Below, piece by piece: positions 46,883 to 54,742 of a stretch of 64,000 nucleotides of DNA. The notes below the pieces were generated by a model, which was not told where the DNA came from, did no database searches, and worked only from the letters and a program-made list of their open reading frames with translations. The stretch covers positions 27,327 through 91,326 of the forward strand of contig NZ_CAJXYK010000021.1 of the NCBI RefSeq assembly GCF_913063425.1, given 5' to 3'. Source of the stretch: an uncultured Thiohalocapsa sp. (GTDB taxonomy: Bacteria; Pseudomonadota; Gammaproteobacteria; Chromatiales; Chromatiaceae). The position numbers were made by a program, and so were the translations under genes. Each line of letters starts with the position of its first letter. Within the stretch, counting starts at the first letter, position 1.

Positions 46883-48319
46883 TTATCGCGCCTCAAGCTC
46901 GGCCTGAAGCTCCGCCTGGGCACGGGCCTCGTTGGCCTTGGCCATATCAATGCTCTCGATGTGCACTGCGGGCCGGCCCCGGAAGTTGTTGGCAATGAGC
47001 GCCGGGTCCGCCAGGGCGTCGATGGAAAAGCCGAGCCCGTGGCAGTGCTGGCAGGCGGGGCGGATCATCTTCTCGTTCGGGCGCAGCGTGGCGCTCTGGT
47101 TGTGCTGCACCAGGATGCGCTCCATCCAGGCGTTGGGCTCGAACTCCACCCGCGGCATGTGACAGGTGGCGCAGGAGACGCCGCTGCCGGCGGGCAGCTC
47201 CCCTGCCTGCTCCTGCTGCCACAGGCGGTGATGGGGCGAGCCGACATAGGCGATGCTGTGCTCGTCGGCGTGGCACCCCAGGCAGGCATCCACAGAGGCT
47301 GCGGCGGTATCGAAGCGGTGCGCGCCGTGGCAGCTGGTGCAGTTGAGTGCGCTGTGCTTCGCGTCCGGCTGCATGGGCAGCCGGGCATCCGCAGGGGTCA
47401 TGCGCTCGAGCGGGCGCTTCACCACCTCGCCCACCGCGTCGGCCTGACGCATGCCGTGCAGGCCGCGGGTAAAGCCGTCCACCTCGGCGCCGTGGCAGCC
47501 GGCGCAGGCCTGGTGATCGGGCTTGTCGGTCCAGGCGCCGGGCTCGCTGTCGTCGCCCGGCGGCTGGTGGCAGGCGGAGCAGTTGACGCCGGCGGCGGCA
47601 TGGCTGGTCTCCAGCCAATCCCGGTTGATCGCGTCGCTGCGGGCGGCGTCCGGTGCATCGGCATCGGCAAGGCTCAGCGCCGCCACGGGGTACGCCTTGC
47701 GCGGATAGTCCATCAGCTGGTCCAGCACGTCGCCAAAGTCGCGCCCGGGCAGGCCACGGTCGGCCACCGGCAGCAGGTCCGGCTCGTCCTGGTGGCGCAG
47801 CAGCCAGTCCTCATAGAGCGCGCGGTTGTTGTGGTAGTTGTGGCAGCCGGCGCTGTTGCAGGTCTCGAAGCCCAGGCCCGCATGGGTCGGGCGGTTCTCG
47901 GCGATGTCCTCGTGGCAGTGGAAGCAGAAGTCGATGGGCTGGGTGTAGCCGGCGCCCTTTAGCATCTCAGGCTGATGCTCCACGTGGCAGGTGACGCAGC
48001 GCATCACATTGAGCTTGGCGATGCGGTCCGCGTTGCGCGGGTCACGGAACTTGGCCTTCGGGTGCGAGTCCAGCGGTTTCTCGCGCTGGTCGCCGTGGCA
48101 GCGCTCGCAGGCGTCCTCCATCACCTCGCCACCACCGAAGGCATCCACGTGGCAGGCGTTGCAGGCGAGCTCGATCTGATGATGTCCGTGGCTCAGCGGC
48201 CCCGGCATGAACACCCGCTTGTCCTCGCCGTTGGCGAGTACCTTGGCCAGGATCACTACGCCGATCAGGGTGCTGGCGATCCACAGCGCCCACAGGCGCG
48301 GATAGTTGCGCGTTGCCAT
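46883..48319 (-). CDS. Membrane-anchored multiheme cytochrome c (11 heme motifs)
   Basis: A 478-residue protein with an N-terminal anchor helix (LWALWIASTLIGVVILAKVL) and a large periplasmic domain. It has ten CxxCH motifs (CNACH, CERCH, CVTCH, CFHCH, CSACH, CAGCH, CTSCH, CLGCH, CATCH, CQHCH) and one wider CNSAGCH. No NrfA-type CxxCK is present, so it is not a standard pentaheme nitrite reductase; the catalytic site, if any, is unknown. The start at 48317-48319 lies 4 bases after the stop of the FAD/heme b gene, which argues that the two proteins work together. Confidence 0.88.
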   Translation of the reverse strand: MATRNYPRLWALWIASTLIGVVILAKVLANGEDKRVFMPGPLSHGHHQIELACNACHVDAFGGGEVMEDACERCHGDQREKPLDSHPKAKFRDPRNADRIAKLNVMRCVTCHVEHQPEMLKGAGYTQPIDFCFHCHEDIAENRPTHAGLGFETCNSAGCHNYHNNRALYEDWLLRHQDEPDLLPVADRGLPGRDFGDVLDQLMDYPRKAYPVAALSLADADAPDAARSDAINRDWLETSHAAAGVNCSACHQPPGDDSEPGAWTDKPDHQACAGCHGAEVDGFTRGLHGMRQADAVGEVVKRPLERMTPADARLPMQPDAKHSALNCTSCHGAHRFDTAAASVDACLGCHADEHSIAYVGSPHHRLWQQEQAGELPAGSGVSCATCHMPRVEFEPNAWMERILVQHNQSATLRPNEKMIRPACQHCHGLGFSIDALADPALIANNFRGRPAVHIESIDMAKANEARAQAELQAELEAR

Positions 48320-48323
48320 GGGC

Positions 48324-50384
48324 TCAGTACCAATAGCCTTTGAGGATGTGAAAGCCGAGCAGCAGCGGCAGCGGCCACACCAGCAGCACGTGCGCCCAGA
48401 CGGCCGTGTTGCGGGTGCGCCTTGCGACCCGCCGCGGCAAGCGGTGCTCCAGCGCAATGACGGCACCACCGACGCCGCCGGCGACGAGCAGCCCGGTGAA
48501 GCTCACCATGAGCCACAGATTCAGGTTGCTGCCGAGCCGCAGGCCCGTATGCGCCAGCAGCACGGCGACGGCGAGAGCGCCGAGCAGCACATGCAGCAGC
48601 CGCCAGACATCGAAGCTGCCGAGGGTGAAGGTCGGCAGGCGTTTCCTGAGCCCGAGCACGGAGACCGCCGCCGCGAGCCCGAGCAGCGAGAAGCCCGTCA
48701 CCTGCTTCCACACCGACTCGCGCCAGAGCGCATCCCAGCGCAAAGCGTCCTGCACCGACGCATTGAGCGGCAGCCCGGGCAGCAGGAAGATCGCCATGCC
48801 GAGCAGCAGCGACAGCACCGAGAACGCCGCCAGGCTGCCGGCGGCGGGCACCGGGTCCGGTGCATCGGCGCCGGCGAGCTCCGCCAGCAGCGGCCGGCAG
48901 GAGCCGCAGACGGTGCCGGCGCTGGTGCGCTCCGACAGCAGCGCCTGAGTGGTGGCCCCCTGCCCCAGCGCGGCCTGAAGCTGCGCCAGGCTGACGCCGG
49001 TGCAGTTGCACACCGCGGCATTGGCGGGCCAGTCGAAGATGCTCTGGTCTTCCAGGTCCGACCAGAGCACGCCGGTGCGCTCGAAGCGGGAGATCTCCCA
49101 GGGCCAGAGCCGCCGGCGGGCGACGATGGCCTCCTGGAGCCGGTTGGTCTCATGCCAGGGGCCGACGGCGATGGCGCCGATGAGCCGGTTGCCGGCGAGC
49201 GTGAGCTTGCGGTAAACGCCTGCGTCTTCGTCCCGGTACAGCGCGTGCGGGCGGTAGACCTCGGACTCCTGCACGTCGCCGGCGCTGAACACCTCGCAGC
49301 CCACCACCTTGAGCCGCGCCGTGGTGACGGAGCCCGGATAGCGCGCCTCGACGCGATGGCTCTCCGCCGCCACCAGGTTGTGCCCGGCGACGGCGGCCTG
49401 CTCGAAGCCCGGGGCCACCAGCCCGTAGACCACGCCGCGGTGCTCCGCGCACTCGCCGACGGCGAAGATGCGCGGGTCCGAGGAGTGCATGCCGTCATCC
49501 ACCCGCACCCCGCGCGCCACGGTGAGGCCGGCCTCGCGGGCGAGCTGCACATTCGGCACGATGCCGGCGGCGATGACGACGGTGTCACAGTCGATGAGCC
49601 GCCCGGAGTGCAGCTGCACACCGGTGACCTGGTCTACACCGATGATCTGCTGCACCCGGTCGCCGGCGATGACCTCGATGTCCTGCGCTTCGACGAAGTC
49701 ACCCAGGAGCGCCCCGGCGGCGCCGTCCAGCTGGTTGAACATCACGTGCGCGTTGTGGTCGATGACGCGCACCTGGGTGCCGGCGGTGCGCAGCGCCCGG
49801 GCGGTCTCGAGCCCGAGGATGCCGCCGCCGACCACGGTCACCGCACGCGAGCGCATGGTGCGTGCCTTGAGCCGGTCGGCGTCGGCGAGGTCGCGGAAGG
49901 TGAAGACGCCCGCCAGGTCCACCCCCGGGATGGGCGGCACCCGCGGCTGCGAGCCCGTGGCGAGCACGAGCCGGCCGTAGCGGTGCACATCGCCCAAGGA
50001 GTCCGTCACCGTGCCGGCCGTGCGATCGATGACCGTGATCCGCACACCGAAGCGGGTCACGAGCCGCGGGTCATCCGGCAGCGCCAGGTCGATGTCGTCC
50101 GTCTCGCCGGCGAGGTAGCACGACAGCACCACACGGTTGTAGGGCTGCACCGGCTCGTCGCCGAACAGCCAGACCTCGGTCTCCGGGCGCTCGCTGCGCT
50201 CGAGCACCTCCCGCGCGGCGCGGATGCCCACGGGGCCGGTGCCGACCACGATGGTAGGCGCCGGCCGTGCGGGGTCCGCACCCGCCGTCTGCCGGAACCC
50301 GTCAACGTCGGGCACGGCGTTGGGCTGGGTGGGCGGCTGGGCGGGCGGCTGGGCCTCCGGCAAGGGTTCGACGACGGCTTGCAC
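48324..50384 (-). CDS. Fusion of NirB/NasC-like FAD reductase, [2Fe-2S] domain and di-heme b membrane module
   Basis: A 686-residue protein in three parts. Residues 1-about 440 resemble the NAD(P)H/FAD reductase half of NirB or NasC (IVVGTGPVGIRAAREVL, VVGGGILGLETARAL, IFAVGECAEHRG). Then comes a BFD-type [2Fe-2S] site (VCNCTGVSLAQLQ and GTVCGSCRPLL). The last about 175 residues have five helices; two carry pairs of histidines spaced H-x13-H (LLH..AHTG and WAH..GFHI), the bis-heme b pattern of transmembrane cytochromes. No siroheme motif is present. The GTG at 50382-50384 is preferred because GGAGG lies upstream. It probably carries electrons from NAD(P)H across the membrane to the 11-heme cytochrome. 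Alternatively it could serve as the missing reductase for NasA. Confidence 0.85.
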   Translation of the reverse strand: MQAVVEPLPEAQPPAQPPTQPNAVPDVDGFRQTAGADPARPAPTIVVGTGPVGIRAAREVLERSERPETEVWLFGDEPVQPYNRVVLSCYLAGETDDIDLALPDDPRLVTRFGVRITVIDRTAGTVTDSLGDVHRYGRLVLATGSQPRVPPIPGVDLAGVFTFRDLADADRLKARTMRSRAVTVVGGGILGLETARALRTAGTQVRVIDHNAHVMFNQLDGAAGALLGDFVEAQDIEVIAGDRVQQIIGVDQVTGVQLHSGRLIDCDTVVIAAGIVPNVQLAREAGLTVARGVRVDDGMHSSDPRIFAVGECAEHRGVVYGLVAPGFEQAAVAGHNLVAAESHRVEARYPGSVTTARLKVVGCEVFSAGDVQESEVYRPHALYRDEDAGVYRKLTLAGNRLIGAIAVGPWHETNRLQEAIVARRRLWPWEISRFERTGVLWSDLEDQSIFDWPANAAVCNCTGVSLAQLQAALGQGATTQALLSERTSAGTVCGSCRPLLAELAGADAPDPVPAAGSLAAFSVLSLLLGMAIFLLPGLPLNASVQDALRWDALWRESVWKQVTGFSLLGLAAAVSVLGLRKRLPTFTLGSFDVWRLLHVLLGALAVAVLLAHTGLRLGSNLNLWLMVSFTGLLVAGGVGGAVIALEHRLPRRVARRTRNTAVWAHVLLVWPLPLLLGFHILKGYWY

Positions 50385-50446
50385 CTGTCCTGATCCTCCG
50401 CAGCACGGGCCGTTGCTGGATGTGGCCCCTGCATGTCGCACAAACG

Positions 50447-50498
50447 AAAAACGGCGCCCGACGCCCTGCGCTATTCACGCAGGGGTCAGGGCGCCGTT
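50447..50498 (-). terminator. Leader terminator (attenuator) of the FAD/heme operon
   Basis: Read on the minus strand: AACGGCGCCC, TGAC, CCCTGCG, a 7-base loop, CGCAGGG, CGTC, GGGCGCCGTT, then TTT (five T in all). Both stems are perfect and the run of T makes it a textbook intrinsic terminator, placed about 60 bases before the start of the operon's first gene rather than after a gene. It shares the apical CCTGCGTG with the nrtA leader terminator. Confidence 0.85.
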
Positions 50499-50506
50499 GC
50501 CTGGTG

Positions 50507-50526
50507 GCGGCTCCGCATCGAGCCGC
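50507..50526 (-). promoter_or_regulatory. Hexaloop hairpin, candidate NasT (ANTAR) binding site
   Basis: GCGGCTC-GATGCG-GAGCCGC forms a perfect 7-bp stem with a six-base loop having G at position 4, eight bases before the leader terminator. ANTAR antiterminators recognise paired hairpins with hexanucleotide loops; A is expected at loop position 1 but G is seen. Confidence 0.55.
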
Positions 50527-50657
50527 TTGGTTATTCGGCCTCGCCGGGCGTTCGGTGCACCGGATTGCCGCGGGTGCCGCAGTGCCGGGGCTTGAGCCCC
50601 GAACGCCGCGAAACCGGAAAACGCATCATGGACCGCCGTTGGCCCGCCATGAGGGCA

Positions 50658-50673
50658 AGCATATCCCGTGCCC
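50658..50673 (-). promoter_or_regulatory. Candidate sigma-54 promoter of the FAD/heme operon
   Basis: The minus strand reads GGGCAC-GGGAT-ATGCT against TGGCAC-N5-TTGCW (9 of 11), with GG and GC 12 bases apart. The start would be near 50646, 120 bases before the hexaloop hairpin. Confidence 0.55.
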
Positions 50674-50675
50674 GA

Positions 50676-50691
50676 ATTGACGTTCGTCAAT
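50676..50691. promoter_or_regulatory. Perfect palindrome of CRP/FNR-family type
   Basis: ATTGACG-TT-CGTCAAT is symmetric over 16 bases. The core TTGAC-N4-GTCAA resembles sites of CRP/FNR-family regulators of nitrogen-oxide genes. It abuts the -24 box of the leftward promoter. Confidence 0.5.
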
Positions 50692-51047
50692 CAAGATCCG
50701 GTGGCGCTTGAGAAAATTAGCGAATGCCCATGCTCATTGCCGGCCAATGGCGAGCGCCGATACGGTCTGGAATGGTGCACCGCGCGCGTCGATGCACCTG
50801 TGCGGGGCCTGCCTGCGGCACCGACCGGCAAGCTGCCATGAGCATGCGAGCCATCCCTCGCCCGACGATGTCCCAGGCTCGATGGGCGATGGGCGCTGTG
50901 GCTGCAGCCGGGCCTGCGCCTTCTCCGGGGGCCGCCGCAGCCATCTGGCCCAAAATATGCGTGAAGCGGATTTCGCCGCCGGCACCCACCCCGCCCGCAC
51001 CGTTCCGGCTCATCCGCCGCACCGCCCGCTCCCGGAGCACTGCCCGA

Positions 51048-51629
51048 ATGTCGATGCGCGTCATGCTCGTGGACCCCCGCCCCACCCGGCGCGAGGTGCT
51101 GGGGCCGACGCTCGCCGCCGAAGGCTTCGACATCGTCGCCTGCGTGCCGCCGGACGACGACCTGCTGAACGCCGTGGCCCGCCATGCACCGGATGTGGTG
51201 CTCATCGACATCGACTCGCCGAGTCGCGACACGCTTGAGAACCTGCGCAGCGTGCAGGCCCGCCAGCCACGGCCCATGGTCATGTTCACCCAGGACGACG
51301 CCGGCGAGAGCATTCGCCAGGCCATCGAAGCGGGCGTGACGGCGTACATCGTGGACGGGCTGGAGAACCGGCGCGTGCGGCCCATCGTCGAGGCCGCCAT
51401 GGCCAGGTTCACCCAGTACCGGGCGCTGGAGCAGGAGCTCACCGAGACCCGCAACAAGCTCGCCGAGCGCAAGCTCATCGAGCGCGCCAAGGGGCTCATC
51501 ATGCAGCAGCAGGGCGTGAGCGAGGCCGAGGCCTACCAGGCCATGCGTAAGCTCGCCATGCGGCGCAACAAGAAGCTTGCGGAGATCGCCGACAGCGTCA
51601 TCGCCGCCTCGGAGCTGATGCAGGGCTGA
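51048..51629 (+). CDS. nasT: Nitrate-responsive ANTAR antitermination regulator NasT
   Basis: A 193-residue RNA-binding response regulator. Residues 1-120 form a receiver-like domain (MRVMLVDPRPTRREVLGP, DVVLIDIDSPSRDTLENL). Residues 130-190 are the ANTAR domain (LAERKLIERAKGLIMQQQ, AYQAMRKLAMRRNKKLAEIA). NasT binds paired hairpins in leaders of nitrate-assimilation transcripts and prevents termination when nitrate releases it from NasS. Matching leader terminators lie on both sides of the gene. The ATG at 51048 follows CGGAG. Confidence 0.93.
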   Translation: MSMRVMLVDPRPTRREVLGPTLAAEGFDIVACVPPDDDLLNAVARHAPDVVLIDIDSPSRDTLENLRSVQARQPRPMVMFTQDDAGESIRQAIEAGVTAYIVDGLENRRVRPIVEAAMARFTQYRALEQELTETRNKLAERKLIERAKGLIMQQQGVSEAEAYQAMRKLAMRRNKKLAEIADSVIAASELMQG

Positions 51630-51848
51630 TGGAGGCCGGGACCGGCCCCGGGGCATTCCACAAAAAAAGTATTTAATTGAGCACTGATGGTGCGCCGATG
51701 GCCCGCGCCGCACCGATACGGCGCAACCAGAGACGACACCGGCGCATGGCCATCGACCGCCGCCGCAGGGAGCAGGCGCGACGCACGTCCGGTTGAAACA
51801 GCCGCTTAGCCTTGGAGAGGGTCAGCCCGGCGCACCGCCACGGCAGAT

Positions 51849-51864
51849 TGGCACTGGTCCTGCA
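51849..51864 (+). promoter_or_regulatory. Candidate sigma-54 promoter of the nrt operon
   Basis: TGGCAC-TGGTC-CTGCA matches TGGCAC-N5-TTGCW at 10 of 11 positions with GG and GC 12 bases apart. Transcription from about 51876 gives a leader of about 265 bases that includes the terminator at 52008. NtrC/sigma-54 control is usual for nitrate-assimilation genes. Confidence 0.72.
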
Positions 51865-51984
51865 TCGGCTGTGCGTAACGGCAGCACGACACGCCCAAAG
51901 CCGGGCCGACCCAAAGGCGGGTCAAGGCGCTGCCACGAAGCCGGGCCCACGGGTCTCAGCTTCCGCAACGACCAACAGGCGGTT

Positions 51985-51999
51985 CGGCCAAGACGGCCG
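51985..51999 (+). promoter_or_regulatory. Small hairpin preceding the nrtA leader terminator
   Basis: CGGCC-AAGAC-GGCCG forms a 5-bp stem, eight bases before the terminator, the same spacing as in the leftward operon leader. The loop has five rather than six bases as drawn, so identity with an ANTAR site is tentative. Confidence 0.45.
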
Positions 52000-52007
52000 G
52001 CCAACGG

Positions 52008-52061
52008 ACAAAGGCGTCCATCGCGTCCTGCGTGTGCAGGGCGACGGTGGACGCCTTTTGT
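52008..52061 (+). terminator. Leader terminator (attenuator) of the nrt operon
   Basis: AAAGGCGTCCA pairs with TGGACGCCTTT, enclosing CCTGC-GTGT-GCAGG; TTTTGT follows. It lies 80 bases before the nrtA start, inside the leader. Confidence 0.8.
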
Positions 52062-52140
52062 CGTCTCTGGGCTTAATCAACGCTCTGCACGGCAACCAGA
52101 CACCCCAACAGGCGCTTTCAGCTCCAAGGCATCCAATACC

Positions 52141-53553
52141 ATGACCGCAAGTCCCCTGCATCAGACCCACAGCCGCCGCAGCTTTCTCAAGCGAGCACTC
52201 CTTGCCGCCGCCGTCGCCACTGCCGCCGTACCCTTCGCTGCGACCACCGCGACGGCAGAGGAGCTCGGCGACCCGGAGAAGGAGGACCTGATGTTCGGCT
52301 TCATCAAGCTCACGGACATGGCCCCGCTCGCCATCGCCTATGAGAAGGGCTACTTCGAGGACGAGGGCCTGTACGTGACCCTGGAGGCCCAGGCGAACTG
52401 GAAGGTGCTGCTGGACCGGGTCATCGACGGTCAGCTGGACGGTGCGCACATGCTGGCGGGCCAGCCGCTCGCGGCCACCATCGGCTTCGGCACCGAGGCG
52501 CACGTGATCACACCCCTGTCCATGGACCTGAACGGCAACGGCATCACCGTCTCCAACGCCGTCTGGGAGGCGATGAAGCCGAACGTGCCGAAGATGGACG
52601 ACGGCCGCCCGGAGCACCCCATCAGCGCCGAGACGCTGAAGCCCGTGGTGGAGTCCTACAAGGCGGAGGGCAAGCCGTTCAAAATGGGCATGGTCTTCCC
52701 GGTGTCCACGCACAATTATGAGCTGCGCTATTGGCTCGCCGCCGGCGGCCTGCACCCGGGCTATTACGCACCCCACAAGGGCGACATCGACGGCCAGATC
52801 GACGCGGAGGTGCTGTTGTCCGTCACACCGCCGCCGCAGATGCCGGCCACCATGGAGGCGGGCACCATCTACGGCTACTGCGTGGGCGAGCCCTGGAACC
52901 AGCAGGCGGTGTTCAAGGGCATCGGCGTGCCTGTGATCACGGACTATGAGATCTGGCCCAACAACCCGGAGAAGGTCTTCGGCATCACCAAGGAATTCGC
53001 CGAGGAGTATCCGAATACCACGGTGCGCATCGTCAAGGCCATGATCCGCGCCGCGAAGTGGCTGGACGAGAACGATAACGCCAACCGCGCAGAGGCCGTG
53101 GAGATCCTGAGTCGGCCCTACTACGTCGGCGCCGACGAAGAGGTCATCGCCAATTCCATGACCGGCACCTTCGAGTACGAGAAGGGCGACAAGCGTGAGG
53201 TGCCGGACTTCAACGTCTTTTTCCGCTACCACGCCACCTATCCGTACTACTCGGACGCCATCTGGTATCTGACCCAGATGCGCCGCTGGGGGCAGATCGC
53301 CGAGCCCAAGTCGGATGACTGGTACATCGAGACGGCGAAGCAGGTCTACCGCCCGGACATCTACCGGAAGGCCGCCGAGGCGCTCATCGCCGACGGCTTC
53401 ATGGAGGCCTCCGACTTCCCCGACTTCGAGACCGAGACCGGCTTCAAGGGCAAGCAGACGGGCTTCATCGACGGCGTGGATTACGACGGCTCCAAGCCGA
53501 ACGACTACCTGAAGCAGTTCGAGATTGGGCTGTCGGGCGACACCGTGCTCTGA
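52141..53553 (+). CDS. nrtA: Nitrate ABC transporter, periplasmic substrate-binding protein NrtA
   Basis: A 470-residue precursor with a twin-arginine signal ([20 protein letters not shown]) and the NrtA/CmpA fold. Seen are [86 protein letters not shown] and [19 protein letters not shown]. It binds nitrate (or nitrite) for the NrtB-NrtD importer. The ATG at 52141 puts the Tat motif near residue 12. First gene of the rightward operon. Confidence 0.95.
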   Translation: MTASPLHQTHSRRSFLKRALLAAAVATAAVPFAATTATAEELGDPEKEDLMFGFIKLTDMAPLAIAYEKGYFEDEGLYVTLEAQANWKVLLDRVIDGQLDGAHMLAGQPLAATIGFGTEAHVITPLSMDLNGNGITVSNAVWEAMKPNVPKMDDGRPEHPISAETLKPVVESYKAEGKPFKMGMVFPVSTHNYELRYWLAAGGLHPGYYAPHKGDIDGQIDAEVLLSVTPPPQMPATMEAGTIYGYCVGEPWNQQAVFKGIGVPVITDYEIWPNNPEKVFGITKEFAEEYPNTTVRIVKAMIRAAKWLDENDNANRAEAVEILSRPYYVGADEEVIANSMTGTFEYEKGDKREVPDFNVFFRYHATYPYYSDAIWYLTQMRRWGQIAEPKSDDWYIETAKQVYRPDIYRKAAEALIADGFMEASDFPDFETETGFKGKQTGFIDGVDYDGSKPNDYLKQFEIGLSGDTVL

Positions 53554-53566
53554 CGCAACACACTGC

Positions 53567-53597
53567 GTCGGGTTACGCCCTGACGGGCTGACCCGAC
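53567..53597. repeat. REP-like hairpin between nrtA and nrtB
   Basis: GTCGGGTTACGCCCTGACGG then GCTGACCCGAC pairs its ends GTCGGG/CCCGAC. It belongs to the same dispersed family as 38132 and 59914. A hairpin here may raise the level of nrtA mRNA over nrtB. Confidence 0.65.
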
Positions 53598-53615
53598 CAC
53601 ACCGGAGACCCATCC

Positions 53616-54647
53616 ATGGCCGCCACCGACCTCACCGACAAGACCTTCGAGCTGCCCTGGCTCGCCCGGGCGCTCGACTGGCTCGCCGGCGACGACGTCA
53701 ACCGCGTCGCGGGCGGGCTCACCAACGCGCTGCTGCTGCCGCTGCTCGGCATCGGCATCTTCCTGCTGCTCTGGTCCGCCGGCGCCGCGCAGGTGCAGAC
53801 CAGCCTGGGTCAGCTGCCGGGCCCGGCGCAGGTCTGGGAGCAGGGACAGAACCTCTGGGAAGAGCACCAGGCAGCGCGCGAGCGCGAGCGAGCCTTTCAC
53901 GAGCGCCTCGACAAGCGACTGCAAAAGGCCATTGCCGCCGGCGACCCGGAAGAGAAGCTGGAGCGCATCAGAAACCGGCAGTACACCGGCCATCCGACCT
54001 TCGTGGATCAGATCTGGACCAGCCTCGTCACCGTCGGCACGGGCTTTCTGCTGGCATCCATCATCGCCATCCCCATCGGCATCGTCTGCGGCATGAGCGC
54101 CGGCTTCTATGCCGGCATGAATCCGCTGATCCAGGTGTTCAAGCCGGTGTCACCGCTGGCCTGGCTGCCGCTGGTGACCATCATCGTCAGCGCGCTTTAC
54201 GTCACCGATGACCCGGCCGTGTCCAAGTCCTTCATCACCTCCGCCATCACGGTGACCCTCTGCTGCCTCTGGCCCACCATCATCAACACCACCGTCGGCG
54301 TCGCCACCGTGGACACGGACCTGATGAACGTGAGCCGGGTGCTGCGCCTGGGCTGGCTGAAGCAGACCATCAAAATCATCCTGCCGTCGGCCATGCCGAT
54401 GATCTTCACCGGCCTGCGCCTGAGCCTCGGCATCGGCTGGATGGTGCTCATCGCCGCGGAGATGCTGGCGCAGAACCCGGGGCTCGGTAAATTCGTCTGG
54501 GACGAATTCCAGAACGGCAGCTCGGACTCCCTGGCGCGCATCATGGTCGCCGTGCTGGTCATCGGCTTCATCGGCTTCCTGCTGGACCGGGCCATGCTGA
54601 TGCTCCAGCGCCGCGTCTCCTGGGACAAGGACGCCATCCTGCGCTGA
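53616..54647 (+). CDS. nrtB: Nitrate ABC transporter permease NrtB
   Basis: A 343-residue inner-membrane permease. After an N-terminal helix and a charged loop (ARERERAFHERLDKRLQKAI) the binding-protein-dependent permease core shows LASIIAIPIGIVCGMSAGFY, FKPVSPLAWLPLVTIIV and the EAA loop LRLGWLKQTIKIILPSAMP. It pairs with NrtD for nitrate import. Confidence 0.94.
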   Translation: MAATDLTDKTFELPWLARALDWLAGDDVNRVAGGLTNALLLPLLGIGIFLLLWSAGAAQVQTSLGQLPGPAQVWEQGQNLWEEHQAARERERAFHERLDKRLQKAIAAGDPEEKLERIRNRQYTGHPTFVDQIWTSLVTVGTGFLLASIIAIPIGIVCGMSAGFYAGMNPLIQVFKPVSPLAWLPLVTIIVSALYVTDDPAVSKSFITSAITVTLCCLWPTIINTTVGVATVDTDLMNVSRVLRLGWLKQTIKIILPSAMPMIFTGLRLSLGIGWMVLIAAEMLAQNPGLGKFVWDEFQNGSSDSLARIMVAVLVIGFIGFLLDRAMLMLQRRVSWDKDAILR

Positions 54648-54650
54648 TCT

Positions 54651-54718
54651 GAGGTGCGAGTAACGAGTCACGAGGCAGACAAGGCCCGTCCTCCCCAGCT
54701 CCTCGATACTCGCACCTC
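54651..54718. repeat. Inverted repeat with GCGAGTA core between nrtB and nrtD
   Basis: GAGGTGCGAGTA at 54651-54662 is the exact reverse complement of TACTCGCACCTC at 54707-54718. The core resembles the tkt-gap repeat at 573-632, and TACTCCGTACTCCGCAC near 55616 is a relative. Confidence 0.7.
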
Positions 54719-54742
54719 CGCCCCTCGCCCCTGGTGACTCCC

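Larger units (their letters stand above)
50385..51047. other. Divergent control region between the heme operon and nasT
   Basis: About 660 bases. It contains, leftward, a sigma-54-like promoter, a TTGAC-N4-GTCAA palindrome, a hexaloop hairpin and an intrinsic terminator (listed separately). The part from 50700 to 51047 before nasT has open frames but no recognisable protein; a promoter for nasT was not identified. Confidence 0.6.
51630..52140. other. Leader and promoter region of the nrt-nir-nas operon
   Basis: A 511-base non-coding region. It holds a run of seven A near 51662 after nasT, the sigma-54-like promoter, a small hairpin and the leader terminator described separately. No gene was recognised. 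Confidence 0.65.

Noticed and set aside
46883..48319. NrfA-type nitrite reductase
   Set aside because: There is no CxxCK active-site motif and too many heme motifs; kept as an unassigned multiheme cytochrome.
51678..51694. NtrC enhancer-like GAGCACTGATGGTGCGC upstream of the nrt promoter
   Set aside because: The half-sites GCAC and GTGC are two bases closer than in the NtrC consensus, so it is not listed as a site.
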